Positions 1 to 8,570 of a DNA stretch of 64,000 nt are shown here, piece by piece. The stretch is taken from positions 1 to 64,000 of the forward strand of contig NZ_BAFZ01000165.1 in assembly GCF_000308575.1 (NCBI RefSeq), given 5' to 3'. Position 1 is the stretch's first letter; every line of letters begins with the position of its first letter. The notes under the pieces were generated by a model, which searched no databases, was not told where the DNA came from, and saw nothing but the letters and a program-made list of their open reading frames with translations. The position numbers and the translations under genes are program-made. Source of the stretch: Nocardia exalbida NBRC 100660 (GTDB taxonomy: Bacteria; Actinomycetota; Actinomycetes; Mycobacteriales; Mycobacteriaceae).

Positions 1-255
1 CGGACCGGTATCCGCGTGTCCGGCGGCGTGCCGGACGACGTCGTCGAGGACCGCGGCGTACGCGCCGGTCTCGCCGAGCAGCCGAAAGACCAGGGGGACA
101 GCGAGTTCGGGCCACTCGGCGAGCAGGTCGGGCCAGCCCAGTGCGACCAGCGCCGCGTCGAGTTCCGGCCCGGTGGCGGCCGCCATGGTCTTGCGCAGCG
201 TGTCGGTGAGCAGGGCGAGTTCGGCCCGGTCGAAGCCGGATTCGGCCACCGTCAC
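1..255 (-). CDS. Acyl-CoA dehydrogenase family protein, N-terminal part (runs off window)
   Basis: Only the first 85 codons are inside the window. The GTG start shares bases with the TGA of the preceding acyl-CoA dehydrogenase (GTGA overlap), so the two are translationally coupled. The visible part is a helical N-terminus (FDRAELALLTDTLRKTM ... LGWPDLLAEWPELAVPL) typical of the helical domain of acyl-CoA dehydrogenases, but no catalytic motif is inside the window. Adjacent, coupled FadE genes in mycolata often encode the two different subunits of a heterotetrameric dehydrogenase; that this pair does so is inference. GTG at 249 is an alternative start. Confidence 0.6.
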   Translation of the reverse strand, partial: MTVAESGFDRAELALLTDTLRKTMAAATGPELDAALVALGWPDLLAEWPELAVPLVFRLLGETGAYAAVLDDVVRHAAGHADTGP

Positions 256-1343
256 TCCTTTCCCAGGTCCAGCAGGCGGCGGGCGATGATGTTGCGCTGG
301 ATCTCGGCGGTGCCGCCGTAGATCGTCGCCGCACGGGAGTAGAGGAACTCGGTGCGCCACGGCGAGTCGGTGAGTTCCACCGCACCGGGCAGCAGATCGC
401 GCGCGGTGTCGAACAGCCGCTGCTCGGCGGTGGCCAGCAGCACCTTGTCGACCGACGTCTCCGCACCCAGCCGGGCGCCGCCCGCCAGGCGCCGCTGCGT
501 CGCGTGGGAGCGGCATCGCACCGTGTGCAGCGCCAGGTACGCGGCGCCGAGTTCGGCGTCGTCGGCGATCGTCGACTGTTCGAGCACCCGGTCCAGCCGG
601 GTGAACAGATAGGCGATCCGGTGCCAGAAACAGGTCGAGCGTTCGTAGGGCAGCAGATCCATCGCCAAGCGCCAGCCGTCGCCGGGCTTGCCCAGCATCC
701 GGTCGCCCGGCACCGTCACGTCGTCGAAGAAGACCTCGGCGAACTCGTCCACGCCGTGCATGGTGCGCAATGGGCGGACGGTGATGCCGGGGGAGTCCAT
801 GTCCACGAAGAAGGCGGTGATGCCGTCGTGGCCGGGCCCGGTGCGGGTGAGCAGTACGCAGCGAGCGGCGTACTGGGCCAGACTGGTCCACACCTTCTGG
901 CCGCTGACGACCCAGTCCGCACCCCGCGGCGTCGCCTTGGTGGCCAGCGAGGCCAGGTCGCTGCCCGATCCGGGCTCGGAGAATCCCTGGCACCACTGCT
1001 CGCGGCCGGACAGCAGCAGCGGCACCATCGCGGCGGCCAGTTCGGCTCGCGCGTAGGAGATCACCGTCGGCGCGAGCACTTCGATCATCGAATAGATACC
1101 GGGTTCGGCCAGGTCGCGCGAGGCGACTTCCTCACCGAGCACCGCGCGCAGCGCGGCGGGCCCCCCGAGCCCGTGCACCGCGGCGGGCCAGCCGTAGCGC
1201 ATCCACTCCGCGTCGTACAAGGCGCGTCGCACCCGCAGCAGCTGTTCGACCTGGCCGTCGAGCGAGTGGTCGTTGCCGGGGGTGAGGTCGTTGTCATCCA
1301 GCCAGGCGCGCAGGTCCGACCGGAACGTGGCGACATCTCTCAT
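252..1343 (-). CDS. Acyl-CoA dehydrogenase (FadE-like)
   Basis: A flavoprotein expected to introduce the alpha-beta double bond into an acyl-CoA thioester. The 363-residue protein begins MRDVATFRSDLRAWL; its ATG overlaps the stop of the upstream NTF2-like gene (ATGA), which decides against longer readings. Recognisable blocks are WCQGFSEPGSGSDLAS (FAD/substrate region), a VSGQKVWTSLAQYA beta-domain motif and the C-terminal IYGGTAEIQRNIIARRLL signature. It is slightly shorter than a typical 380-residue FadE. It belongs to a six-gene leftward operon starting with the Rieske oxygenase. The substrate cannot be read from sequence. Confidence 0.9.
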   Translation of the reverse strand: MRDVATFRSDLRAWLDDNDLTPGNDHSLDGQVEQLLRVRRALYDAEWMRYGWPAAVHGLGGPAALRAVLGEEVASRDLAEPGIYSMIEVLAPTVISYARAELAAAMVPLLLSGREQWCQGFSEPGSGSDLASLATKATPRGADWVVSGQKVWTSLAQYAARCVLLTRTGPGHDGITAFFVDMDSPGITVRPLRTMHGVDEFAEVFFDDVTVPGDRMLGKPGDGWRLAMDLLPYERSTCFWHRIAYLFTRLDRVLEQSTIADDAELGAAYLALHTVRCRSHATQRRLAGGARLGAETSVDKVLLATAEQRLFDTARDLLPGAVELTDSPWRTEFLYSRAATIYGGTAEIQRNIIARRLLDLGKE

Positions 1344-1756
1344 GCTTTGGAACGCTCGAAGGCGTGCGGGATCCCCGAGTCGTGCTCGCCGTTGCGGCGG
1401 ATGAACGTCATCGCGCGCGTCCGCAGCCGCCATCCGTCCGTGGTGCGCACGAGGGTGTCGGTGTAGTACCCGATGCGCATGTCGTGCGTGCTGTGCTCGA
1501 CGAAGCACAGCGGCTGGGTGCCGGTGGCGGTGTCGCCGTCGATGTCGAGAGCCGGTATGCCGGTGAGGAACAGGCCCTTCGGCGCGGCGGCGACCAGTTC
1601 CGGGAACAGGTCCAGGGTGTAGGTGTCGCCGAAGGCGCTGTAGCTGCCGTCCGGCGTGAACACCGCGAGCAGGCCCTCGATGTCCCCCTTGGTGATGGTC
1701 ACCGCGTACCGGGCCAGCACCTGCTGGATCTCCAGCAAGTCGTCACTTCTGGACAT
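1340..1756 (-). CDS. NTF2-like / SnoaL-like protein
   Basis: A 138-residue single-domain protein with the SnoaL-like pattern: an N-terminal helix (LLEIQQVLARYAVTITKGDI), an FTPDGSYSAFGD strand, and C-terminal DGWRLRTRAMTFIRRNGE. This alpha+beta fold is used by isomerases, dehydratases and small ring-hydroxylating-dioxygenase beta subunits. Because it sits in the same operon as a Rieske alpha subunit, it could be a beta-like partner or a dehydratase acting on a pathway intermediate; neither is proven. It overlaps the genes on both sides by 4 and 14 bp, so it is part of one tight transcript. Confidence 0.8.
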   Translation of the reverse strand: MSRSDDLLEIQQVLARYAVTITKGDIEGLLAVFTPDGSYSAFGDTYTLDLFPELVAAAPKGLFLTGIPALDIDGDTATGTQPLCFVEHSTHDMRIGYYTDTLVRTTDGWRLRTRAMTFIRRNGEHDSGIPHAFERSKA

Positions 1757-2960
1757 GAATTCTTCCGCCTTTCATCACGAAGCGCACGTCCCGGGTGACG
1801 GTGATGTCGCGCACCGGGTCGCCGGGAACACCGATCACGTCGGCCAGCAGCCCCTCCGCCAGCCGGCCGCGGTCCTGCACGCCGACCAGCTCGGCCGAGG
1901 CCACCGTGGCGGCGCGCAGCACGTCCAGCGGCGGCAATCCGCGCTCGACCAGCGCCACGAGCTCGTCGGCATTGCGGCCGTGCGGAATCGCGGGCGCGTC
2001 GGTGCCCACCGCGATCTTCACGCCCGCCTTGTAAGCGGCCAGCACGGAGGTGCGGGCCTTGGGGAACATCTCGGCCGCCTTCGCCTGGAGCGCGGGGTCG
2101 GCTTTCGAGACGTCCATGGCGTCGGCCAGCCGGGTGGTCGGCACCAGCCAGGTGCCGTGTTCCACCATCAGGTCGATCGCCTCGTCATCGATGAGGAAGC
2201 CGTGCTCGATGCAGTCGATGCCCGCGTGCACCGCGTGCTTCACCGCGTCGGCGCCGTGCGTGTGCGCGGCCACCTTGAGACCGCGCCGGTGCGCCTCGTC
2301 GACGATCGCGCGCAGCTCCTCGTCCGAATAATGTTGCGCCCCCGGCGCTCCGGTCAGCGACATGACCCCGCCGGAGACACAGATCTTGATCAGCTGCGCG
2401 CCGTGCTTGATCTGGTATCGCACCGCCTTGCGCACCTCGTCCACGCCGTTGGCGATGCCCTCCTCGAGGGTGAGTTTCAGTACGTCGGGAGCGAAGGCGG
2501 AGAACATGGTCGGGTCGAGATGGCCCCCCGTGGGCGTGATCGCGTGCCCGGCGGGCACGATGCGCGGGCCTTCGATCCAGCCCGCGTCGATCGCCTTGCC
2601 CAGCGCCACGTCCAGCAGGTAGCCGCCGGTCTTCACGAACAGCCCGAGATTGCGGACGGTCGTGAAACCGGCGCGCAGCGTCCGGCGGGCATTGCCCACC
2701 GCGCGCAGCACGCGCAGTGCCGGATCGTCCTTGACGCTGGAGGCCAGACCGGTCTCCCCGCGGCCGCCCATGAGGAGGTTGACCTCCATGTCCATCAGAC
2801 CCGGCAGCAGGACGAGGTCACCGAGATCGACGACCTCGCCCGTGACGGCGCCGCCGACACCGGCGATCCGGTCGTCCTCGATCCGCAGGATGCCGGGCCG
2901 GACGATCGCACCGGTGTCGAGGTCGAGCAGACCGGCGGCCTTCAAGGTCGGCGCCGCCAC
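1743..2960 (-). CDS. Amidohydrolase-superfamily protein with altered metal site
   Basis: 405 residues with the imidazolonepropionase/prolidase-like amidohydrolase layout: an N-terminal beta-sandwich (DDRIAGVGG), then the TIM barrel. Barrel landmarks are present: LIKICVSGGV (bridging lysine strand), AAHTHGADAVKHAVHAGIDCIEHG (two metal histidines) and VGTDAPAIPHG (catalytic Asp). The first-strand HxH motif that normally follows PGLID is replaced: residues 57-61 read DMEVN, so both histidines are missing. It may use a mononuclear site, have another role, or be a distinct subfamily. It starts just after the stop of the small protein upstream and overlaps the NTF2-like gene. Probable role: hydrolysis of a ring or amide in the catabolic pathway (inference). 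Confidence 0.85.
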   Translation of the reverse strand: MAAPTLKAAGLLDLDTGAIVRPGILRIEDDRIAGVGGAVTGEVVDLGDLVLLPGLMDMEVNLLMGGRGETGLASSVKDDPALRVLRAVGNARRTLRAGFTTVRNLGLFVKTGGYLLDVALGKAIDAGWIEGPRIVPAGHAITPTGGHLDPTMFSAFAPDVLKLTLEEGIANGVDEVRKAVRYQIKHGAQLIKICVSGGVMSLTGAPGAQHYSDEELRAIVDEAHRRGLKVAAHTHGADAVKHAVHAGIDCIEHGFLIDDEAIDLMVEHGTWLVPTTRLADAMDVSKADPALQAKAAEMFPKARTSVLAAYKAGVKIAVGTDAPAIPHGRNADELVALVERGLPPLDVLRAATVASAELVGVQDRGRLAEGLLADVIGVPGDPVRDITVTRDVRFVMKGGRIHVQK

Positions 2961-2963
2961 GGG

Positions 2964-3329
2964 TCAGACCACCGGCTCGCGGACGATATCCAGGTACGCG
3001 GCACCGGAATCCGGCACTCGCGGCTGCTTCCACACTTCGATCGGGAACGACACCATCACCAGCGACTGCAACAGGTGGAACAGGTTGCGAACCTCGTCGG
3101 GCAGGTCGTTCCAGTCGTACTTGTCGATGTAATCCATGGCGGGCTGCAGGCGCGGGAAGACGGTGTCGTACAACCGCTGCATCTCGTCCATGGAGGATGC
3201 CAGCCGTTTGGCGTAGCGTTCCGGCTCGGTGGCCAGGATCCAGTCCGAGAACGGTGCCAGGTCGGCGAACTCGGCGGGCAGCGGCGCGGTGTGCGCCCGG
3301 TCGGTCGGCTGGTCAGTGGGCGCGGCCAT
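2964..3329 (-). CDS. Small conserved protein following the Rieske oxygenase
   Basis: 121 residues, start MAAPTDQPTDRAHTAP. I do not recognise a named domain. It is acidic, mostly helical by eye, and contains a WILATEPERYAKRL segment, a FPRLQPAMDYIDKYDWNDL segment and a C-terminal IVREPVV. It overlaps the 3' end of the Rieske gene by 17 bp and ends just before the amidohydrolase, so it is co-translated with the oxygenase. An accessory or assembly role for the oxygenase is a guess from position only. Confidence 0.75.
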   Translation of the reverse strand: MAAPTDQPTDRAHTAPLPAEFADLAPFSDWILATEPERYAKRLASSMDEMQRLYDTVFPRLQPAMDYIDKYDWNDLPDEVRNLFHLLQSLVMVSFPIEVWKQPRVPDSGAAYLDIVREPVV

Positions 3330-4581
3330 CGCGGTACTCCTCGACGATCTTCTGAGCGGTCTTGTGCAGGTGACGGAGCAGGATCTCCTGGTCGTTGAGC
3401 GGGAACTCGGTGACCTCACGGGTGGCGATCATGGTCTGGGTCGCCTCCAGGGTGTTCGCGTCCTGCAGCGCGTATTCCTTGAAGGTCACCGCGGCCAGTT
3501 CCTGGGCCAGCCGCTCCCTGGCATTCGTGGCGGGCACGAAATACAGGCTCGCCTCGAAGATGTGCCGGTCCACCGCGGTCGGCCAGTAGTGGTAGGTCAG
3601 GTACCAGCCCGGCGCCCAGAACAGCAGGGAGAAATTCGGGAAGAACTCGAATTCGTCGACGCCCCAGGCACGATGCTTGACCGGGTTGATGCCCTGCGGC
3701 AGCGGCTCCAGGCCCTCGATGTCGGGGCGGTCCCACGGGCCGAACAGGCCGCTGCGCAATTCGCGTTCGATCGGCTTGACCATCGTGGGGTCCTTCGGTG
3801 GGGCCATCCCGCCCCAGGACGAGATCATCGAGTGCGGAGCCGCTATCTCGTAGTGCAGCGCTTCGTAACCGACGCCGTAGAGCTTGTCGGCCTCGTCCTT
3901 GACCGCTTGCTTCTGGTGCAGCACGGGTGCGTGATAGAACTCGGCGAACGCGTCGATGAACAGCTTCCAGTTGCTGCCGATCTCGGCCCGGTAGCTGAAG
4001 ACCTCGGTCATCCGGTCGAACGGGTACCCCTCGAGACCCTTGGCCAGCGGACCCAGGTATTCGGTGAGCGGCTTGGCGTTGTCGTCGAGGTTGACGAAGA
4101 TGAAGCCCTCCCACACCTCGCAGCGCACCGGCTTCAGACCGAACTTGTCCTTGTCCAGGTCGAAGAACTCCTTCTCCTGCTGGACGAAGGTCAGCTCGCC
4201 TTTGAGGCTGTAGCGCCACGCGTGATACTTGCAGGTGAACTGGCGGCAAGTACCCGCGGTTTCCTCGCCGGGGTAGTCGTCCCAGACGAGCTTGTTCCCG
4301 CGATGCCGGCAGATGTTGTGGAACGCCCGCACCGCGCCATCGTTGTCCTTGACGATGATCAATGAGGTGCCGACGCAGGCCAGTTCCTTGGTGAAGTAGC
4401 TGCCGATCCGGGGCAGCCGGTTGATCCGGCCCACGTTGAGCCAGTTCTTGCGGAAGATCGCCTGACGCTCGTCCTCGTAGAAGGCGGGATCGATGGAGTC
4501 GGTGTAGTCCACCGGCTCGGTACCCAGCTCGGGATAGTTCTGCGTCCAGCTCCCGGCAGCGGGTTTGGTGAAGTGTGCCAA
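3313..4581 (-). CDS. Rieske-type aromatic ring-hydroxylating oxygenase, alpha subunit
   Basis: 422 residues from a TTG start preceded by GAAAGG at good spacing; longer readings have no ribosome site. The N-terminal Rieske domain binds [2Fe-2S] through C91-x-H93 and C117-x2-H120; the 23 residues between the two halves are more than the 15-17 usual in naphthalene/toluene dioxygenases. The catalytic domain has the iron-ligand stretch FIDAFAEFYHAPVLH with H217 and H222 and a likely third ligand in a late DANTLEAT helix. No ferredoxin, reductase or classical beta subunit is encoded nearby, so electron transfer partners must lie elsewhere. First gene of the leftward operon, so probably the initial attack on a cyclic substrate. 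Confidence 0.9.
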   Translation of the reverse strand: MAHFTKPAAGSWTQNYPELGTEPVDYTDSIDPAFYEDERQAIFRKNWLNVGRINRLPRIGSYFTKELACVGTSLIIVKDNDGAVRAFHNICRHRGNKLVWDDYPGEETAGTCRQFTCKYHAWRYSLKGELTFVQQEKEFFDLDKDKFGLKPVRCEVWEGFIFVNLDDNAKPLTEYLGPLAKGLEGYPFDRMTEVFSYRAEIGSNWKLFIDAFAEFYHAPVLHQKQAVKDEADKLYGVGYEALHYEIAAPHSMISSWGGMAPPKDPTMVKPIERELRSGLFGPWDRPDIEGLEPLPQGINPVKHRAWGVDEFEFFPNFSLLFWAPGWYLTYHYWPTAVDRHIFEASLYFVPATNARERLAQELAAVTFKEYALQDANTLEATQTMIATREVTEFPLNDQEILLRHLHKTAQKIVEEYRDGRAH

Positions 4582-4758
4582 GGGATTACCTTTCGTGGTC
4601 CGGCGATGCGCCGGAGGTGTCGAATGCCGTGCCCGGTGGGCCGTGCCGGCCGAGCGGCGACGGGGTTCCTCGGCTGTCACCGGGCGCGCCCGCATGACGG
4701 GTCGCCACCGGCCTTTGGTCAGCCGTTCCGGATGACATGCGCCTCCGTTCCTCAGAAA

Positions 4759-4775
4759 TGAGAATAGCATTCTCA
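4759..4775. promoter_or_regulatory. Perfect 7-3-7 inverted repeat, candidate operator
   Basis: TGAGAAT-AGC-ATTCTCA: both 7-bp arms match exactly. It lies in the A/T-rich part of the divergent promoter region, 178 bp before the Rieske start. Length and symmetry fit a TetR- or GntR-type operator; no such regulator gene lies beside it in this window. Confidence 0.5.
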
Positions 4776-4904
4776 AAATCAACTATTAGATTTCCACGCG
4801 GCTGCGCCACTGTCAACGCTGATCGTGTCAGCTCTTCTAGAGCCGGGCCGGCCAGGTTCCAGCGCACACCGCTCACCACGGGTGACGACCTCGCTCTCCA
4901 AAGA

Positions 4905-4929
4905 TCAGATATTGATTATCCGAATCTGA
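4905..4929. promoter_or_regulatory. Inverted repeat with 13-bp spacer, possible second operator
   Basis: TCAGAT and ATCTGA flank 13 A/T-rich bases, about 130 bp upstream of the binding-protein start. The arms are short, so this is weaker than the 4759 palindrome, but the position suits control of the rightward transporter operon. Confidence 0.25.
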
Positions 4930-5056
4930 GAAGATAGTTTCCCTGACAGCGAGTGTGCCCCCGGGGCACGTGCTGCTCATCGACGAGCAAGGGGCGAGAT
5001 GCCGGCGACGGCCCGGACCGATCGGATGCCGAGCAGCCCACGGAGGAGGAACTACG

Positions 5057-6430
5057 GTGAAACCGCAGCGAATGGTCGTTGCCGCGATGGCGGTCGCGCT
5101 CTTGGTGGCCGGCTGTGGCCGCGAGGGCGGTGGACGCGGAACCGATGAGGGTCCGGGCCGGGCCGCCTCCGGCAACTTCGGCGACCTGACCGGCGTCTGT
5201 CAGCCCGGAAACGCGAAAAGCGTTTCGGCGCAGGGCGTAACGGCGAGCGAGATCGAGGTCGGAGTCTTCTCCGACATAGGTTTCACGAAGAATCCCGACC
5301 TGGTGGACGCGGCGAAGGTGTTCACCTCCTGGTGCAACGCCGCCGGTGGCATCAACGGGCGCAAGCTGGTGACCAACCTGCGCGACACCAAGCTCATGGA
5401 AGTGCGCCAGCGCATGCTGGAGGCCTGCCGGGAGGACTTCGCCCTCGTCGGCGGAAGCGCCGCGCTGGACGGGCTCGGCGTGAAGGACCGGCTGTCGTGC
5501 CTGCTGCCGGAGTTCCCCGCCCAGGTGACCCAGACCGCGAACACCGGGTCCGACTTGCAACTGGGCGGCGGCTCCTCGGCCTCCGAAGCGGTCAACCCGT
5601 ACACCGGTTTCCAGGACTGGCTGATCAAGGAGGCCTACCCGAGTTCGGCCGGTGCGGTCGGGATGATCAACGGCGACTCGCCGATCACCAAGGTCATGGG
5701 CGAGAAGCTCACCGAATCACTGACCGCGAACGGCGCGAAGATCGTCTACAACGACCTCTACCCGCTCGCGGGCGTGTCGGACTGGACGCCGTACGCGCAG
5801 GCGATCAAGGCCAACAACGTCAAGGGCCTGATCTTCTTCGGGGAGTTCCGCTACCTGGCCAAATTGCAGGACGTGCTCACCAGCATGAACTACGAGCTGG
5901 ACTGGATCGACGCCAACGCCAACTCCTACAACCAGTCGTTCCTCGACGTCACGAAGAGCTCCCTGGCCACCCAGAACAACTACGCCGATCTGAGCGGGAC
6001 CGCCCCGCTGGACGCGGCCGCGCAGGTGCCCGCGGTACAGCAGCTGAAAGACCTGTTCAAGCAGTACGCGCCGAACAGCGCGATCACCTTCCAGGTGCTG
6101 CGGGCCTTCCAGTCGTGGTTGCTGTTCGCCAAATCGGCGACCAGCTGCGGTGACAACCTCACCCGCGCGTGCGTGTACGACACCGCGAGCAAGGAGACCG
6201 CCTGGACCGGCGGCGGCTTGCAGGCGCCGGTCGATCTGTCGCGCCCGCTGGCCGAGCAGACCCGGTGCTTCAACGTCCAGCAGGCCACGCCCGACGGCTG
6301 GAAGACCGCGGATTTCAAGCCGAACACCGGCGTATTCCGCTGCGGCTTCACCCCGTACAAGTACACCCGGGATTTCGGCAAGCCGCTGACCCTCGCCGAT
6401 GTCGGCAAGAGCCGAAGCGACTTGAAGTGA
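5057..6430 (+). CDS. ABC transporter substrate-binding lipoprotein (branched-chain amino acid type)
   Basis: 457 residues from GTG with GGAGGA 7 bp before it. The N-terminus VKPQRMVVAAMAVALLVAGC is a lipoprotein signal with lipobox LVAGC, so the mature protein is lipid-anchored outside the membrane. The rest fits the LivK-like periplasmic-binding fold (type 1): EIEVGVFSDIGFTKNPDLVDAA, FTSWCNAAGGINGRKL and later YDLYPLAG-type segments. Members bind amino acids, aromatic acids, amides or other small carboxylates; the neighbours point to an organic acid feeding the beta-oxidation genes. First gene of the transporter operon, 16 bp before the permease. Confidence 0.9.
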   Translation: MKPQRMVVAAMAVALLVAGCGREGGGRGTDEGPGRAASGNFGDLTGVCQPGNAKSVSAQGVTASEIEVGVFSDIGFTKNPDLVDAAKVFTSWCNAAGGINGRKLVTNLRDTKLMEVRQRMLEACREDFALVGGSAALDGLGVKDRLSCLLPEFPAQVTQTANTGSDLQLGGGSSASEAVNPYTGFQDWLIKEAYPSSAGAVGMINGDSPITKVMGEKLTESLTANGAKIVYNDLYPLAGVSDWTPYAQAIKANNVKGLIFFGEFRYLAKLQDVLTSMNYELDWIDANANSYNQSFLDVTKSSLATQNNYADLSGTAPLDAAAQVPAVQQLKDLFKQYAPNSAITFQVLRAFQSWLLFAKSATSCGDNLTRACVYDTASKETAWTGGGLQAPVDLSRPLAEQTRCFNVQQATPDGWKTADFKPNTGVFRCGFTPYKYTRDFGKPLTLADVGKSRSDLK

Positions 6431-6446
6431 CGGAGCGTTCGCGCTG

Positions 6447-8570
6447 ATGGAGCAGTTCATCGCCTTCGGGATCGTCGGCCTCAGCACCGCGGCGATCTAC
6501 GCCGTGATCGGCAGCGGTCTGGTGCTCACCTACACCACGACCGGCGTGTTCAACTTCGCGCACGGCGCCGCGGGGATGATCTCGGCGTTCGTCTACTGGC
6601 AGCTCACCGTCGGCTGGGGCTGGCCCGCGCCGATGGCGATCGTCGCGGTGCTGCTGGTCTTCGCGCCGCTGTTCGGCTTGCTGTTCGGCAAGGCGCTGGC
6701 GCCGACGCAGGGGCTCGGTGACGCCGAGAAACTCGTGATGACGATCGCCTTGCTCAGCGGGCTCATCGTGCTGGCGCGCTGGATCTGGAACCCCAACGAG
6801 TCGCGGTCGCTGACGAGGTTCTTCGCCGACAAGCCGCCGATCGACCTCGGCCCGGTCATCATCACCTGGCATCAGGCGCTGACCATGGCCGTCGCCGTCG
6901 CGGTCGCCGCCGCGCTGCGCATCCTGCTGTACCGCACCAGGATCGGCGCGGAGATGCGGGCCACCGTGGACGATCGCGCGCTGGTGGGCCTGACCGGCGC
7001 CGATCCCCGGCGGGCCAACCGGATCGCCTGGATGCTGGGCATCGAGCTGGCCGCGGTCGGCGGCATCCTCATCGCGCCGACCGTGGCGCTGGATGCCGCG
7101 CAGCTGTCGCTGCTGATCGTCAGCGCCTACACCGCGGCCATCTTCGGGCGGCTGCGCAATCTGCCGATGACGTTCGCGGGCGCGGTGGTGGTCGGCCTGC
7201 TGGAGAGTTACCTCACCGGGTACCTGCCGCAGAACGAGTACCTGCCCGGGCTGCGGCTGGCGGCCCCCGCGCTGCTGTTGTTCGTGGCGCTGCTGATGTT
7301 CCCGCACGGCAGGTTGCGCGGTCGCGACCGCAAGCTCAGCCCGGTGCCATCGCCGTCGATCAACGGTTCGCTGGCGTTCGCCGCGGTGGTGGTCGTGGCC
7401 GGATTGATGCTGGCGACCATGCTCACCGAATCCGACCTGATCACCTACGGCGCGATGTTCGCCTGGGGCGTGGTCGCGCTGTCGTATGTGCCGCTGCTGG
7501 GTTTCGCGGGCCAGATCTCGCTGTGCCAGCTCAGCCTGGCCGGGGTGGGCGCGGTGGCCTACGCGCATCTGGGACCGGAGGGCCAGTGGTGGGCGCTGCC
7601 CGCCGCGATGGGTATCGCCGGCGTGGTCGGGGCCGTGGTCGCGGTGCCCGCGCTGCGGCTGTCCGGGGTGTACCTGGCGCTGGCGACGGCGGCATTCGCC
7701 GTCATCCTGGACCGCTGGATCTTCACGCTGCCCTCCTTCGAGATCCTCGGCGTGCGGATCTCGCTGTTCGACCAGGGCTCGGTGTCGCTGGTCGGGCCGG
7801 ATCTGTTCGGCCTGGAACTGGACACCACCGCCGAGGTGACCGTCTTCGCCGCGGTGTGCCTGGCGGTGGCGGGCCTGGCGGTGGCACTGTTGCGGCGCAG
7901 CCGATTCGGGCGTCGCCTGATCGCCTTGCGCGACAGCGAGGCCGCCTACGCGACTCTCGGCGGCAGCCTGCTGGCGGCGCGCGTGCTGGTCTTCGCGCTG
8001 GCGGCGGCCATCGCCGGACTGGGCGGCGCACTGTACGGCATGCAGGTACAGGCCGTCGCGCCCGAACAGTTCAATTTGGTCGCCGGACTGCCGATCTTCC
8101 TCATCGTCACCATCGCCGGTCTCGGTGCGGTCGGTGCGGGCCTGTTCACCGGCGCGGTCTTCGCAGGCCCGCTGAACGTGATCCCCGTGCTGTGGCCGGG
8201 GCTGCAGAACCTGGCGCAGGTGCTGCCCGCGCTCGGCGGCATCGCCTTCGGTGGCGGCGTGCTGAAGGACGGGGCGATCGCCTCGATGCGCGACGAATGG
8301 TTGCCGATGCTGCGCGACCGGATCGTCGCCCCGCTGCTCGCGCTGCTGGTCCTGGGACTGTGGGGGCTGCGTGTGATCGACGTCGTCGACGGGTGGGGAT
8401 TCACCTTCGGCGTGGTGGCCGCCGTGGTGGCGGCGCGCGTCTGGCACGGAGTGCGGGCGCGGCCCGCGCCGGACCCCGCGCAGGTCCCGGTGGAGTGGTG
8501 GGGCGTGCGGCGGCCGTGGACATCCGACGACGAGGAGGTGCTCGACCGTGCCGTCGCTACTGGAAGTTGA
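6447..8570 (+). CDS. Fused LivH-LivM ABC permease
   Basis: 707 residues, about twice the size of one Liv permease. Residues 1-290 read as LivH (start MEQFIAFGIVGLSTAAIYA, then VFNFAHGAAGMIS, the typical FN-x-AHG motif) and 310-650 as LivM (LLGFAGQISLCQLSLAGVGA). Both subunits of the inner-membrane channel are therefore on one chain. A hydrophilic C-terminal tail of about 40 residues overlaps the ATPase gene by 23 bp. Many hydrophobic segments throughout, consistent with 16-18 membrane helices. Confidence 0.92.
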   Translation: MEQFIAFGIVGLSTAAIYAVIGSGLVLTYTTTGVFNFAHGAAGMISAFVYWQLTVGWGWPAPMAIVAVLLVFAPLFGLLFGKALAPTQGLGDAEKLVMTIALLSGLIVLARWIWNPNESRSLTRFFADKPPIDLGPVIITWHQALTMAVAVAVAAALRILLYRTRIGAEMRATVDDRALVGLTGADPRRANRIAWMLGIELAAVGGILIAPTVALDAAQLSLLIVSAYTAAIFGRLRNLPMTFAGAVVVGLLESYLTGYLPQNEYLPGLRLAAPALLLFVALLMFPHGRLRGRDRKLSPVPSPSINGSLAFAAVVVVAGLMLATMLTESDLITYGAMFAWGVVALSYVPLLGFAGQISLCQLSLAGVGAVAYAHLGPEGQWWALPAAMGIAGVVGAVVAVPALRLSGVYLALATAAFAVILDRWIFTLPSFEILGVRISLFDQGSVSLVGPDLFGLELDTTAEVTVFAAVCLAVAGLAVALLRRSRFGRRLIALRDSEAAYATLGGSLLAARVLVFALAAAIAGLGGALYGMQVQAVAPEQFNLVAGLPIFLIVTIAGLGAVGAGLFTGAVFAGPLNVIPVLWPGLQNLAQVLPALGGIAFGGGVLKDGAIASMRDEWLPMLRDRIVAPLLALLVLGLWGLRVIDVVDGWGFTFGVVAAVVAARVWHGVRARPAPDPAQVPVEWWGVRRPWTSDDEEVLDRAVATGS

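Larger units (their letters stand above)
4582..5056. other. Divergent promoter region between the two catabolic operons
   Basis: About 475 bp with no convincing gene. It must hold the promoters of the leftward Rieske operon and the rightward transporter operon. It is visibly richer in A/T around 4755-4800 and 4900-4935 than the surrounding DNA and carries two inverted repeats listed separately. Confidence 0.6.

Noticed and set aside
1656..3398. Long rightward open frame over the amidohydrolase
   Set aside because: Histidine/arginine-rich shadow; the leftward protein has barrel motifs and overlapping neighbours.
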